Part shown: one piece after another, positions 1-7,713 of the stretch
Numbering within the stretch: position 1 is the first letter of the stretch
How the letters are laid out: every line of letters begins with the position of its first letter
Origin: Verrucomicrobiota bacterium
GTDB taxonomy: Bacteria > Verrucomicrobiota > Verrucomicrobiia > Chthoniobacterales > UBA10450
Direction: 5' to 3'
NCBI GenBank assembly: GCA_003218415.1
Contig: QHNK01000076.1
Coordinates: forward strand, 1-36,505
DNA: 36,505 nt
Position numbers and translations under genes: made by a program
Notes under the pieces: model-generated
The model's input: the letters and a program-made list of their open reading frames with translations, nothing else
Databases searched by the model: none
Told to the model about the DNA's origin: nothing

Positions 1-74
1 TCGTCGTTAGCCATGAAACACGATACAAACGGGCAAAAACTCGGCAATGGTAGCGTCGGCGTGCCGCGTCGACC

Positions 75-99
75 GGACGCCGCAGCGCGGCGTCCCTAC
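75..99 (-). repeat. GTAG-headed REP-like hairpin
   Basis: On the minus strand this reads GTAG followed by a perfect 9-bp stem (GGACGCCGC / GCGGCGTCC) with a 3-nt loop. It has the same design as the element at 7683-7707, but with paired base changes in the stem. A GTAG tetranucleotide at the foot of a hairpin is the mark of REP elements mobilised by RAYT (Y1) transposases. It lies in the leader of the kinase-etherase gene. The rest of positions 1-152 shows no gene. Confidence 0.7.
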
Positions 100-152
100 C
101 AGCCAAACCAAGACTTTCAAATTCCCGGAAAAGCGGCTAAGCATAAACAATC

Positions 153-1955
153 GTGAAACCCGGTGAGCGCATCCTCGGGGTGGAAGGCGGTGGCACAAAA
201 ACCGCTTGGGTGCTGGTGGAGACTTTAACCGGAGCAGATGCGCCCGGCTGTGAATTTCGCATTATCGACCAGGGAAAACTGCCTCCGTCGAATTTCCGGC
301 TCACCACGTCGAAGCGCCTGCGCCTAATTCTCGCTGAACTGCCAAAGCAAATCGATCTCGCGGGAGTTTTTCTTGCCGGTTGCGCCACAGAGGAAGATCG
401 CCGCTTACTCGAGCAAATCTGTCTCGAGGTCTGGCCAAACGCCAAAATTGTCACAGGCAGTGATCGCGACTCCGGGCTGGCAGCGGCGCTCGATCATGGT
501 GACGGCATCGTCGTCAACGCCGGAAGCGGTTCCTCTGTAACTGGACGCCGCGGCGACCGGATCGAGAGAGCGGGCGGGTGGGGGCACATCTTGGGCGATG
601 CCGGAGGCGGTTATTTTCTTTCCATCCAGGCGCTTCGCTTGATCCTACGCGAACACGATTTGCATCAAAGCGAGATGCAGTTCACTGCGAAAATTCTGCA
701 CGCGCTTTCATTGAACAATTTTGATGAACTGGTTCGCTGGGTGCAAACAGCGGACAAAATGGACATCGCAATGCTGGCGCCGGTGGTGTTTGAAGCCGCA
801 ACTGAGCGTGACGCGCGTCTGATGGAGATCATCGAAGAAGGCGCGCGCGTCCTCTGCGAATACACCGAGGCGGTCGCATCCCGGCTGCACCTGCTCGCGC
901 CAAAAGTCGTGTTGATGGGCGGCCTTTTCTACCGTGACTCCCTCTACACGCATACGTTCCGGCGCAGACTAAAAAAGAATCTTCCCGATGCGCGCGTGGC
1001 AACCGCGGCGCGAGCTCCTGAGCTAGGCGCCGCGTGGCTGGCAACAGAAGCGGGCGATCACGCCGCGTTTCACCCAAAGCCATCCCAAAGCGAAATCGAC
1101 AGTTTGGCGGCCGCGCTTACCGAGCAGCGCAATCCGCGCTCAGAGAACCTGGAGAAAATGAGCGCACAAGAGCTCGTCGAAGTGTTTGTGGAGGAAGAAA
1201 AACTGGTTCAGGACGCCTTGCGCAACGCGACGGCAGCTCTTGTCGGCGCGATTCAAATCGTGACTGAATCGCTGCGAAATGGTGGCCGCCTGTTTTATGT
1301 CGGTGCTGGGAGCAGCGGACGCATCGGCGTACTTGATGCGAGCGAAATCCCGCCCACTTTTGGCGCGCCGCCTGATCTTGTGCAAGGAGTGATCGCCGGC
1401 GGCGTAACGGCGCTTTACCGAAGTGCGGAAGGCGCGGAAGACGAGGAAAGTGCCGGCGCATTGGCTTTGGATGAGCGCCGAATAAAAGGCCCCGATGTTG
1501 TGGTTGGAATTACGGCCAGTGGCAGGACGCCTTTTGTACTCGGCGCGCTTGCCCGGGCAAAGTCGTTAGGGGCAAAAACGATTTTGCTCACCTGCAATCC
1601 GGATTGTAGCCACCGGCCTGTGGCCGGTCCGACTGATAGCCCACAAGGCCGTAGCTACAGCGATCTCGATCTACTAATCACGCTCGCGGTTGGGCCAGAA
1701 CTCTTGACTGGATCGACCAGATTGAAGGCCGGCACAGCGACCAAGGTTGCCCTCAATATCATCAGCACCGGTGCCATGGTCGCGCTGGGTAAAGTGCGCG
1801 GCAATCTGATGATCGATCTGCACGCTACCAGCACGAAATTGCGTGATCGCGCGGTGCGGGTTCTCGCCGAACTGGCGCAATGCGACTACGAGTCAGCCCG
1901 CAATTTGCTGGAAGCGAACGACTGGGACTTGCGCGCGGCGCTGGAGAAACTGTAG
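153..1955 (+). CDS. murQ: Fused amino-sugar kinase and N-acetylmuramic acid 6-phosphate etherase
   Basis: This 600-residue protein joins two enzymes of peptidoglycan recycling. Residues 1-300 are a BadF/BcrA-type (ASKHA) sugar kinase with the phosphate motif GVEGGGTKT at 9-17 and GGWGHILGDAGGG at 141-153, like GlcNAc/MurNAc kinase MurK. Residues 323-600 are MurQ, which cleaves the lactyl ether of MurNAc-6-phosphate to give GlcNAc-6-phosphate. The MurQ part shows TEQRNP, GAGSSGR, DASEIPPTFG with the candidate acid/base Glu398, EGAED with Glu429, SGRTP, and LTGSTRLKAGTATK. A kinase feeding MurNAc-6-phosphate directly to its etherase is a sensible fusion. About 16 extra residues at 485-503 interrupt MurQ and coincide with a palindromic repeat. 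The start is GTG with no strong ribosome binding site, so the exact start is less certain than the identity. Confidence 0.93.
   Translation: MKPGERILGVEGGGTKTAWVLVETLTGADAPGCEFRIIDQGKLPPSNFRLTTSKRLRLILAELPKQIDLAGVFLAGCATEEDRRLLEQICLEVWPNAKIVTGSDRDSGLAAALDHGDGIVVNAGSGSSVTGRRGDRIERAGGWGHILGDAGGGYFLSIQALRLILREHDLHQSEMQFTAKILHALSLNNFDELVRWVQTADKMDIAMLAPVVFEAATERDARLMEIIEEGARVLCEYTEAVASRLHLLAPKVVLMGGLFYRDSLYTHTFRRRLKKNLPDARVATAARAPELGAAWLATEAGDHAAFHPKPSQSEIDSLAAALTEQRNPRSENLEKMSAQELVEVFVEEEKLVQDALRNATAALVGAIQIVTESLRNGGRLFYVGAGSSGRIGVLDASEIPPTFGAPPDLVQGVIAGGVTALYRSAEGAEDEESAGALALDERRIKGPDVVVGITASGRTPFVLGALARAKSLGAKTILLTCNPDCSHRPVAGPTDSPQGRSYSDLDLLITLAVGPELLTGSTRLKAGTATKVALNIISTGAMVALGKVRGNLMIDLHATSTKLRDRAVRVLAELAQCDYESARNLLEANDWDLRAALEKL
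1606..1658 (+). repeat. In-frame GTAG/CTAC palindromic element inside murQ
   Basis: GTAGC at 1606-1610 and GCTAC at 1654-1658 bracket a 53-nt stretch that contains a perfect hairpin, ACCGGCC-TGT-GGCCGGT, at 1612-1628. It lies where the MurQ domain has about 16 residues more than the usual family spacing between CNPD and VGPE. This suggests a small REPIN-type element that inserted in a surface loop without breaking the frame. Confidence 0.55.
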
Positions 1956-2032
1956 AAATTTTTGTTCGCCATAAGCGCAACAGAAGTGGCTCGTGCGAAG
2001 CTAGGTATGACTTAACCGAAAGGAACAACCCT

Positions 2033-2182
2033 ATGCTCTGGACAATATTTGTGATTCTGCTGGTCCTATGGCTGCTTGGATTGGTCAGTTCGTACACGCT
2101 CGGCGGGTTTATTCACATCCTGCTCGTCATTGCGATTGTGGTGCTGATTATCAATTTGATCCAAGGCCGGCGGCCGTTGTAA
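2033..2182 (+). CDS. Small two-helix membrane protein, lmo0937 type
   Basis: This 49-residue protein has two membrane segments (roughly 1-19 and 25-42), a central SSYTLGGFIH hinge and a short basic end QGRRPL. The pattern matches the small lmo0937-family membrane proteins, which are often stress-linked and of unknown function. The ATG at 2033 is chosen because AAAGGAAC lies 8-14 nt upstream. The frame is open further 5', but that part overlaps the end of the murQ fusion gene and looks non-coding. It is followed after 10 nt by another tiny membrane protein, so the two may be co-transcribed. Confidence 0.75.
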   Translation: MLWTIFVILLVLWLLGLVSSYTLGGFIHILLVIAIVVLIINLIQGRRPL

Positions 2183-2192
2183 GCTCGCGCCA

Positions 2193-2414
2193 ATGAAACC
2201 AGCCGGCGTTGTCGGCATTATTCTCATTATTGTCGGCCTCATCGGCTTTGCCTGGGGCGGTTTGGGTTGGACGACAGAAAAGAAAGACGCCCAACTGGGC
2301 CCACTTGAAATCACTCACAAAGAGAGTCACGGAATTGCCTTTCCGCCGATCGCGAGTGGAATTTGTTTAGTCGGCGGAATCGTGCTGGTAATTATCAGCA
2401 GCCGAAAAACCTAG
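2193..2414 (+). CDS. Small membrane protein, DUF3185-like
   Basis: This 73-residue protein has an N-terminal membrane helix (about 5-25), a polar middle that includes DAQLGPLEITHKE, and a second helix (about 51-69) ending in a basic SSRKT tail. The layout fits the DUF3185-like group of small bacterial inner-membrane proteins. That assignment is by resemblance only and no biochemical role is known to me. The stop codon overlaps the stop of the convergent protease gene by a few bases. Confidence 0.65.
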   Translation: MKPAGVVGIILIIVGLIGFAWGGLGWTTEKKDAQLGPLEITHKESHGIAFPPIASGICLVGGIVLVIISSRKT

Positions 2415-3874
2415 CCGCCCGCTTTTAGCACAGCGAAAGTCTTGCTGCCTTTGCGGTCGAGGTACAGGAGGACGCCGCGTTTCGGGTCGGCTTTGTTCAG
2501 CGCTTCGCGGAATGATTGCACGTTTTTCACTGGTTTGCCGTCCACTTCGGTAATGACGTCTTCGCGCTGGAGGTCCTGAGCCGCAGCAATGCTGTTGTCC
2601 TCCACATCGGTGACAACCACACCTTTTTCGACGGGGAGATGAAGACGTTCGGCAACATCTTTAGTCAATTCCTGCACCTGCAATCCAAATTTGCCGACTT
2701 CCTGCCGCTCTGGCTGTGCGGGCCGGGGCGGTTCATTTGACGCTCGCGCGATCTCGTTAGGTAATTCACCGGTCTTGATGGGAACTTTTATGGTCTGGCC
2801 TTTGCGCCACACGGTCAGCTGGACATTTTGGTCGATCTTCTTTTTCAGAATCTCGTGCTGAAGTTGCGAGTCGGTTTCGATCGGCGTTCCATCCACCTGG
2901 GTAATTACGTCGAACGGGCGCAAATCACTTCTGGAAGCAGGCGCATCGGCTTCGATGGTGCGCACCACCACTCCTTTTTCCGTGCCTTTGAACAAATCCC
3001 GGATCGCCGGGTCGTCTCCCAGCGTCTCGATGCGAATGCCCAGCCAGGGGCGCACGATCTTGTGGCCGGCAACCAGCTCGGCGCCGATTTCCTTTGCCAT
3101 GTTAATTGGAATGGCGAAGCCCAGCCCGCGGTTCATGCCGTTGATCAGCGTGTTCATTCCAATCACTTTGCCGTCGATATCACAAAGGGGGCCGCCGCTG
3201 TTGCCCGGATTAATTGAAGCATCGGTCTGCAAATAATCCGAGATGGAGTACCCGCCCGTCTGAAACAATTTGCTTCGGCCTTTGCCACTAACCACGCCGT
3301 AGGTGAATGTGTAATCGAGCTTGAACGGCGCGCCGATGGCGAACGCAAACTGTCCAACCCGCACAGTATCGCTATCACCAAGCTGGACGACCGGCAAATC
3401 CTTCGCGTCGATCTTGACGACTGCGATATCGGTTTTTTCATCCGTGCCCACCACCCGTGCCGGAAAATTCCGCCCGTCTCGCAACTTCACCTCGATTTTG
3501 TCTGCGCCTTCGACCACGTGAAAGTTCGTGAAGATGTAGCCATCGGGCCGCACGATAAAACCAGAGCCTTCGCTTTGGACCGGACGCAGTGCTCCCGGGT
3601 TTCGCCGCGGGTTGTTTTCATCGGGCGGTCCTTGGAAGAACAGGTCCTCCAGCGGCGAGCTTTCGCTGATTTCGTTCTTTTTGGAAATCTCAATAATGAC
3701 AACGCTAGGCGCCACGGTTTCGAAGACTTTTGCGAAGGCGTTGTTCAATTGATGAACAACATCCTTGCCTGCCTCCGCCGCAGCAGCAGGAACACTGGAA
3801 GTTGGGACGGCCTCGGGTTGTGCCGCAAACGATGTACTGAGTGCAACGCACAGGGTCAAAATGGATAAGCGCAT
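2411..3874 (-). CDS. DegP/HtrA-family periplasmic serine protease with two PDZ domains
   Basis: This 487-residue protein starts with a signal peptide (MRLSILTLCVALSTSFAAQ), so it is exported. The trypsin-like domain carries the full triad: His119 in TNFHVVEG, Asp149 in EKTDIAVVK, and Ser226 in NPGNSGGPL. Two PDZ domains follow (about 265-365 and 385-480), the second containing GVVVTDVEDNS. Such proteases degrade or refold misfolded envelope proteins. The ATG at 3874 is preferred over a TTG 39 nt upstream because the signal peptide begins there. The region between the signal peptide and the protease domain is Ala-rich and acidic. The gene is divergent from the ankyrin/transpeptidase gene, another envelope protein. 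Confidence 0.93.
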   Translation of the reverse strand: MRLSILTLCVALSTSFAAQPEAVPTSSVPAAAAEAGKDVVHQLNNAFAKVFETVAPSVVIIEISKKNEISESSPLEDLFFQGPPDENNPRRNPGALRPVQSEGSGFIVRPDGYIFTNFHVVEGADKIEVKLRDGRNFPARVVGTDEKTDIAVVKIDAKDLPVVQLGDSDTVRVGQFAFAIGAPFKLDYTFTYGVVSGKGRSKLFQTGGYSISDYLQTDASINPGNSGGPLCDIDGKVIGMNTLINGMNRGLGFAIPINMAKEIGAELVAGHKIVRPWLGIRIETLGDDPAIRDLFKGTEKGVVVRTIEADAPASRSDLRPFDVITQVDGTPIETDSQLQHEILKKKIDQNVQLTVWRKGQTIKVPIKTGELPNEIARASNEPPRPAQPERQEVGKFGLQVQELTKDVAERLHLPVEKGVVVTDVEDNSIAAAQDLQREDVITEVDGKPVKNVQSFREALNKADPKRGVLLYLDRKGSKTFAVLKAGG

Positions 3875-3971
3875 CGGTTGGAATTTGGACAGCACTGAAG
3901 ATGCAACGTTCAACTGGATACGTCCAATCCCAGCTTACTCAAAGGCGCGCTCGCAGTTCCGCCATATTTCT

Positions 3972-4000
3972 ACTACATTCTCTGACGAAGCTCGTATAAT
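3972..4000 (+). promoter_or_regulatory. Candidate sigma70-type promoter for the ankyrin/LDT gene
   Basis: A perfect TATAAT -10 box lies at 3995-4000, 20 nt before the ATG at 4020. A weak -35 (ACTACA, 3 of 6 matches) sits 17 nt upstream. If real, the transcript has a leader of only about 12-15 nt. It agrees with the divergent gene arrangement. Confidence 0.4.
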
Positions 4001-4019
4001 TTCCGGCCCAACCCTGTTT

Positions 4020-5312
4020 ATGCACGCGTTCAAGAGGCGAGTCGTCTTTGGGGCAGGCGTCGTGCTTTTGATATTGTTTTGGGCAATCGCGGTTGGCCCC
4101 GAGCCGCCTGCGCGCATCTCCATCTCGCCGGAGGAACTGGTTCGAGCTGTCACCATTCAGCGCGATTCGCTAATCGACCTCTGCCTGATCGAGCACGTCA
4201 ATCCAAACGGGCGCGATGCGCAAGGGCGCACGCCGTTGCTAATCGCAACATCGCAACAGGATTGGAAAACGGCGCTCCGGCTCGTTGAAGCCGGTGCGGT
4301 GGTTGATCTTGCAGATAAGAACCGTTTTACGCCGCTCATGGCGGCAGCGATGCACGGTAATCTGGAAATCTTTCAGTTGCTCCTCGCACGCTCAATCAAT
4401 CTTCATGCCGAAGCCACGTGCACGGACGGGCGGGATCTCCTAGGAGTGGCGCTCGAGGGCGAAAATCCGGAGATCGTCAAGACCGTGATCGAGCGGTTAC
4501 CGACGATGCCGCACTGGAAAACCAGTACGCGACGCGCTCTGACCGCAGCGCTCCAAGCGGGGAACAAGGACCAAATCCGATCGCTCCTTCGCAAACATTC
4601 AACACCTCCGACGCCTGAGGGCAGGAACGTGCCGTTCCTTGCCTATTCGATCGCGGGAAACAACTCCTCGCTTTTTAGCACGCTTCTGGGTTGCGGAGCC
4701 GATCTCAACACCGTTCTTCCATCGCGCTGCGATAAGGATTTTCTCGCGCTGCTGCCGTCGAAGTCGCTGCGCAGTTACGTTGAAGAAGACCGCAATCTTA
4801 CCGTCGTGATGCTTGCCGCGGGGCTTGGACAGGACGATTACCTGCGCGCGCTGCTCGATGCGGGAGCCAACCGGAACCGGCTGACGAGCCGGGATAAGAT
4901 GTCTGCGTTGGATATTGCCGCAGAGACGGGTCATTGGCGGGCCGCACAAATTCTTCTTGGCGGCGGGCCATCGCCAGATCGGTTGCGCCTCGAAATTTCT
5001 CTCGCTTTGCAACGGGTCGCCCTCGTTAAGGATGGTGCGCCGGTGTATCGCACGCAATGTTCGACTGGCCGACCAGGTTATTCGACGAAAACGGGCGAAT
5101 TTGTGATCACCAATAAGGAACGATACCATCGTTCCACCATCTACCACGTGGACATGCCGTATTTCATGCGGCTGAGCTGTCTTGATTTTGGAATGCACGC
5201 CGGGTACGTGCCGAATCACCCGGCGTCACACGGTTGCATTCGGTTGCCGGAGGAAGCTGCTCGCAAATTTTTCTCCGAACTTCCGGTCGGCACGCTTGTG
5301 ACGGTGCAATAA
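4020..5312 (+). CDS. Ankyrin-repeat protein fused to an L,D-transpeptidase (YkuD) domain
   Basis: The protein has 430 residues when started at the ATG at 4020. An N-terminal membrane anchor (about 7-25) is preceded by basic residues. Ankyrin-type repeats follow (about 40-310), with units such as GRTPLLIATSQQDWKTALRL, NRFTPLMAAAMHGNLEIFQL and MSALDIAAETGHWRAAQIL. A C-terminal YkuD domain (about 315-430) ends in the catalytic SHGCIRLP motif, with nucleophile Cys406 and His404, and a conserved upstream GMHAGY. YkuD enzymes make 3-3 peptidoglycan cross-links or attach proteins to the wall. The anchor suggests a periplasmic domain held at the inner membrane, with the ankyrin array as a binding scaffold. 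The combination is unusual. A longer reading to 3765 is open but overlaps the protease gene and is not credible. Confidence 0.88.
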   Translation: MHAFKRRVVFGAGVVLLILFWAIAVGPEPPARISISPEELVRAVTIQRDSLIDLCLIEHVNPNGRDAQGRTPLLIATSQQDWKTALRLVEAGAVVDLADKNRFTPLMAAAMHGNLEIFQLLLARSINLHAEATCTDGRDLLGVALEGENPEIVKTVIERLPTMPHWKTSTRRALTAALQAGNKDQIRSLLRKHSTPPTPEGRNVPFLAYSIAGNNSSLFSTLLGCGADLNTVLPSRCDKDFLALLPSKSLRSYVEEDRNLTVVMLAAGLGQDDYLRALLDAGANRNRLTSRDKMSALDIAAETGHWRAAQILLGGGPSPDRLRLEISLALQRVALVKDGAPVYRTQCSTGRPGYSTKTGEFVITNKERYHRSTIYHVDMPYFMRLSCLDFGMHAGYVPNHPASHGCIRLPEEAARKFFSELPVGTLVTVQ

Positions 5313-5411
5313 GGCGACAGCCGATTGCCTGCCGGAAATCCGACGTCGCGGAGAGGTATCTCTGATTTCCTCGAATCCAAACTGACTTGTGTGGCATCTC
5401 AATGGAATCCT

Positions 5412-6110
5412 ATGGAAACAAACGATATTCGAGCGGCATCCTTTGTTATGACGAACGAGCATGCGGTGGCGAGGAAGATTTCGCCGGCCACGTGGATCGG
5501 ACTCTTCCTCTCATTGTTCGCGATGGTCGTAATTCGCTATGCGTTCGTGTTCTTTGTACCCGAAATGACGTTCGCCTCGGCAATTTTAAAGGAAACGTTG
5601 ATCTGGGCGAGCGCAGCCGCTCTCCTTGTTATCATTCTGTGCGCCGAACATTTGCCCCTGCGCTCTATCGGCCTCGGCACCGCGCGCTGGTGGATGTCGA
5701 TCTTGTGGGGGCTCGTAGTTGCCGTGGTATCGGCAGCGGTCGTCGGCGGGCTGGCTTATCTTACTGGTTACGGCCACGGTCCCGGATCCGCCGCGTTCGA
5801 GAAACTGCCGCTTTGGTTAATTACGCTCATCGTTTGCCGGGCCGGAGTGGTAGAAGAATTATTTTATCGCGGTTACGCCATCGAACGTTTGCGGATGATT
5901 GGTCTCGGACGCTTCTGGTCGGTCACAATTCCGCTGGTTGTTTTTTCACTTGGCCATTGGTCCGGAGGGGCTGCAAATATTCTGATCGCGCTTGCGGCGG
6001 GTATAATCTTAACGGGATTCTATTTGTGGCGTCGTGATTTGGTCGCCAACATGATCGGCCACGGCTTGGTGGACTTTGTTGCCAATGTGGTGCCCAAATT
6101 GTTTTCCTAG
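5412..6110 (+). CDS. CPBP-family intramembrane metalloprotease
   Basis: This 232-residue protein has about six membrane segments. It shows the three CPBP (Abi/Rce1-like) motifs: EELFYR (Glu148, Glu149, Arg153), FSLGH (His182) and a late His217 in IGHGLVDF. These residues form the metal/water-activating site of glutamate proteases such as Rce1. Bacterial members process or bind membrane proteins, and some protect against bacteriocins. The substrate cannot be read from the sequence. The ATG at 5412 is used, but the ATG at 5448 is an equally good alternative. Confidence 0.88.
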   Translation: METNDIRAASFVMTNEHAVARKISPATWIGLFLSLFAMVVIRYAFVFFVPEMTFASAILKETLIWASAAALLVIILCAEHLPLRSIGLGTARWWMSILWGLVVAVVSAAVVGGLAYLTGYGHGPGSAAFEKLPLWLITLIVCRAGVVEELFYRGYAIERLRMIGLGRFWSVTIPLVVFSLGHWSGGAANILIALAAGIILTGFYLWRRDLVANMIGHGLVDFVANVVPKLFS

Positions 6111-6158
6111 CAATCCAACCTTTCATCTGCGGATTTTTGAAAAAGCCGCTGACTAGCG

Positions 6159-6179
6159 CGTAGGCTTTCGTAGCTTACG
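6159..6179. repeat. Short imperfect palindrome, possible GTAG-type repeat or terminator
   Basis: CGTAGGCT and AGCTTACG can pair over 8 bp (one G-U) around a 5-nt loop, 50 nt after the CPBP stop. No T-tract follows, so it is a poor intrinsic terminator. It contains GTAG like the other palindromes in this window. Confidence 0.35.
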
Positions 6180-6195
6180 AGACGGATTGCAAGGA

Positions 6196-6804
6196 ATGAC
6201 ACCATTGCTTTTGTTTGCTGCAGGCGCAGGAGCGCCTTCGTCGCATCCCTGGATACAAGATTGGAGAAAGCGTTTGTCTCGAATCGGCATCGTCGAGACC
6301 TTCGATTACGATTACATGCGCGAAGGCCGAAAGCGACCCGATCGCTTGCCGCAGCTTATCGCCGCGCATCGAAAAGCATTAAACCGGGCGCGAGAGCGAC
6401 ATCGCGCTGAATCAACCATCCTCGTCGGCAAGAGCATGGGCGGCCGCGTTGGATGTCATTTATCGCTGGAGGAAAAAGTGGATGGATTAGTTTGTCTCGG
6501 ATACCCGCTCTGTCCGATGGGCGATCAGACGAAACCTCGCGATGAAGTTTTGCGCGCTCTTACCACACCGATTCTTTTTGTGCAAGGCGCGCGCGACTCG
6601 CTGTGTCAGTTGGATCTTCTGGAGCGCGTTCGAGCCGAAATGAAAGCGCCAAACTTTTTGCATATCGTTGAAGAAGGCGACCACTCCCTGCGGGTGCCAA
6701 AGCATCAGCTACAGGCGAGCGGCCAAACACAGGAAGCTGTCGATCAAACAATTCTCAACGCGATCGTTGGATTTGTTGAACCCTTGGTGGTGGCCACGGA
6801 TTAG
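6196..6804 (+). CDS. Small alpha/beta hydrolase, KANL3/TEX30-like
   Basis: This protein of about 202 residues has the nucleophile elbow GKSMGGR, a later acid in VQGARDSLC and a histidine in EEGDHSL, which complete an alpha/beta-hydrolase triad. The N-terminal LLLFAAGAGAPSSHPW gives the oxyanion-side strand. The size and elbow fit the TEX30/KANL3 dienelactone-hydrolase-like group. The substrate is unknown. The ATG at 6196 has AAGGA immediately before it, which is too close, so the TTG at 6187 is a possible alternative start. The channel gene begins 6 nt after its stop, suggesting co-transcription. Confidence 0.82.
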   Translation: MTPLLLFAAGAGAPSSHPWIQDWRKRLSRIGIVETFDYDYMREGRKRPDRLPQLIAAHRKALNRARERHRAESTILVGKSMGGRVGCHLSLEEKVDGLVCLGYPLCPMGDQTKPRDEVLRALTTPILFVQGARDSLCQLDLLERVRAEMKAPNFLHIVEEGDHSLRVPKHQLQASGQTQEAVDQTILNAIVGFVEPLVVATD

Positions 6805-6810
6805 AAGAAC

Positions 6811-7686
6811 ATGAGGAGAAGGCACAATCGCGTTTCCATACGCGCCGGTCAGGTCGAATTCGTCAAAGTCGGGACAGACGCTTGGCGGTGGCGCGATGTC
6901 TATCGTTGGCTGCTGGGCTTGAGGTGGCCGCGGTTCGCGGCGTTTGTCGCCAGTCTTTACGTCGGGCTAAACCTTCTTTTCGCCGCGCTTTACAGTCTCC
7001 AGCAAAACAGTATCGCCGGCAGCACTGGCGGGCATTGGTTTTTTGATTGCTTTTTTTTCAGCGTGCAAACGCTGGCAACAGTCGGCTACGGCCACATGTA
7101 TCCGCAAACGCTTTACGCTCACGTCGTCACCACGATTGAAATCATGACTGGGATATTTTTGCTCGCGGTGATGACCGGCCTCATCTTCGTGCGCTTCTCG
7201 CGCCCGATTGCGCGCGTCGTGTTCAGCAATTCCATCGTCATCGCGCCGTTGAATGGGAAGCCGACGCTGATGGTGCGAATCGGCAACGAAAATCAGCACA
7301 GCATGGTGGAGGCCGAGTTCCGGATCATGTTTTCACGCGATGAACCGTTGCTCGAAGGCGGAGATTTTCGCTACTTTTATGTCCTTAAACTTCAGTTTGA
7401 TCGGCTGACGGTCTTTCCCGCGGCGCTGACTTTGCGGCACACCATCGACGAGAAGAGTCCGCTTTTCGGCGCGACTGTTGAATCTCTCCAAGCCAGGCGT
7501 GCGCTGTTTTTAGTATCGGTCGTTGGAATCGATCCGGTGATCGCCGCGTCGGTCCAAACGCAAAAGGATTACACCTGGCGCGATATTCAATTCGGCCATC
7601 GCTTTGTCGAAATCTATACCGAGCATGGCGGCGGCAGACTGACGGTCGATTACGGCCGGCTTCACGACACTGAACCAGTGTTGTAG
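6811..7686 (+). CDS. Inward-rectifier-type potassium channel (KirBac)
   Basis: This 291-residue protein has the Kir layout. There is a slide helix (WRDVYRWLLGLRWPRF), an outer helix (about 42-62), a pore helix and the selectivity filter TVGYGH at 90-95, an inner helix (about 107-128), then a beta-rich cytoplasmic IRK domain to the end. It forms tetramers in the inner membrane and conducts K+. Bacterial Kir channels are gated by the cytoplasmic domain and often by lipids. The stop codon TAG is part of the GTAG head of a REP-like hairpin, so the 3' end may have been reset by the repeat. Confidence 0.93.
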   Translation: MRRRHNRVSIRAGQVEFVKVGTDAWRWRDVYRWLLGLRWPRFAAFVASLYVGLNLLFAALYSLQQNSIAGSTGGHWFFDCFFFSVQTLATVGYGHMYPQTLYAHVVTTIEIMTGIFLLAVMTGLIFVRFSRPIARVVFSNSIVIAPLNGKPTLMVRIGNENQHSMVEAEFRIMFSRDEPLLEGGDFRYFYVLKLQFDRLTVFPAALTLRHTIDEKSPLFGATVESLQARRALFLVSVVGIDPVIAASVQTQKDYTWRDIQFGHRFVEIYTEHGGGRLTVDYGRLHDTEPVL

Positions 7687-7707
7687 GGACATCGCGCTGC
7701 GATGTCC
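7683..7707 (+). repeat. GTAG-headed REP-like hairpin supplying the channel stop codon
   Basis: GTAG at 7683-7686 is followed by a perfect 9-bp stem, GGACATCGC / GCGATGTCC, with loop GCT. The channel gene ends on the TAG of this GTAG. Compared with the element at 75-99, the stem differs at two adjacent positions and both are compensated on the other arm. It could also act as a weak bidirectional hairpin between the convergent genes. Confidence 0.75.
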
Positions 7708-7713
7708 GCCGCT

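Noticed and set aside
1880-2032. Longer form of the small lmo0937-type protein
   Set aside because: It would overlap the end of the murQ gene in another frame. The ATG at 2033 has a good ribosome binding site and gives the family size.
6002-6007. TATAAT-like box
   Set aside because: It is inside the CPBP coding region with no -35 partner and no start at a suitable distance.
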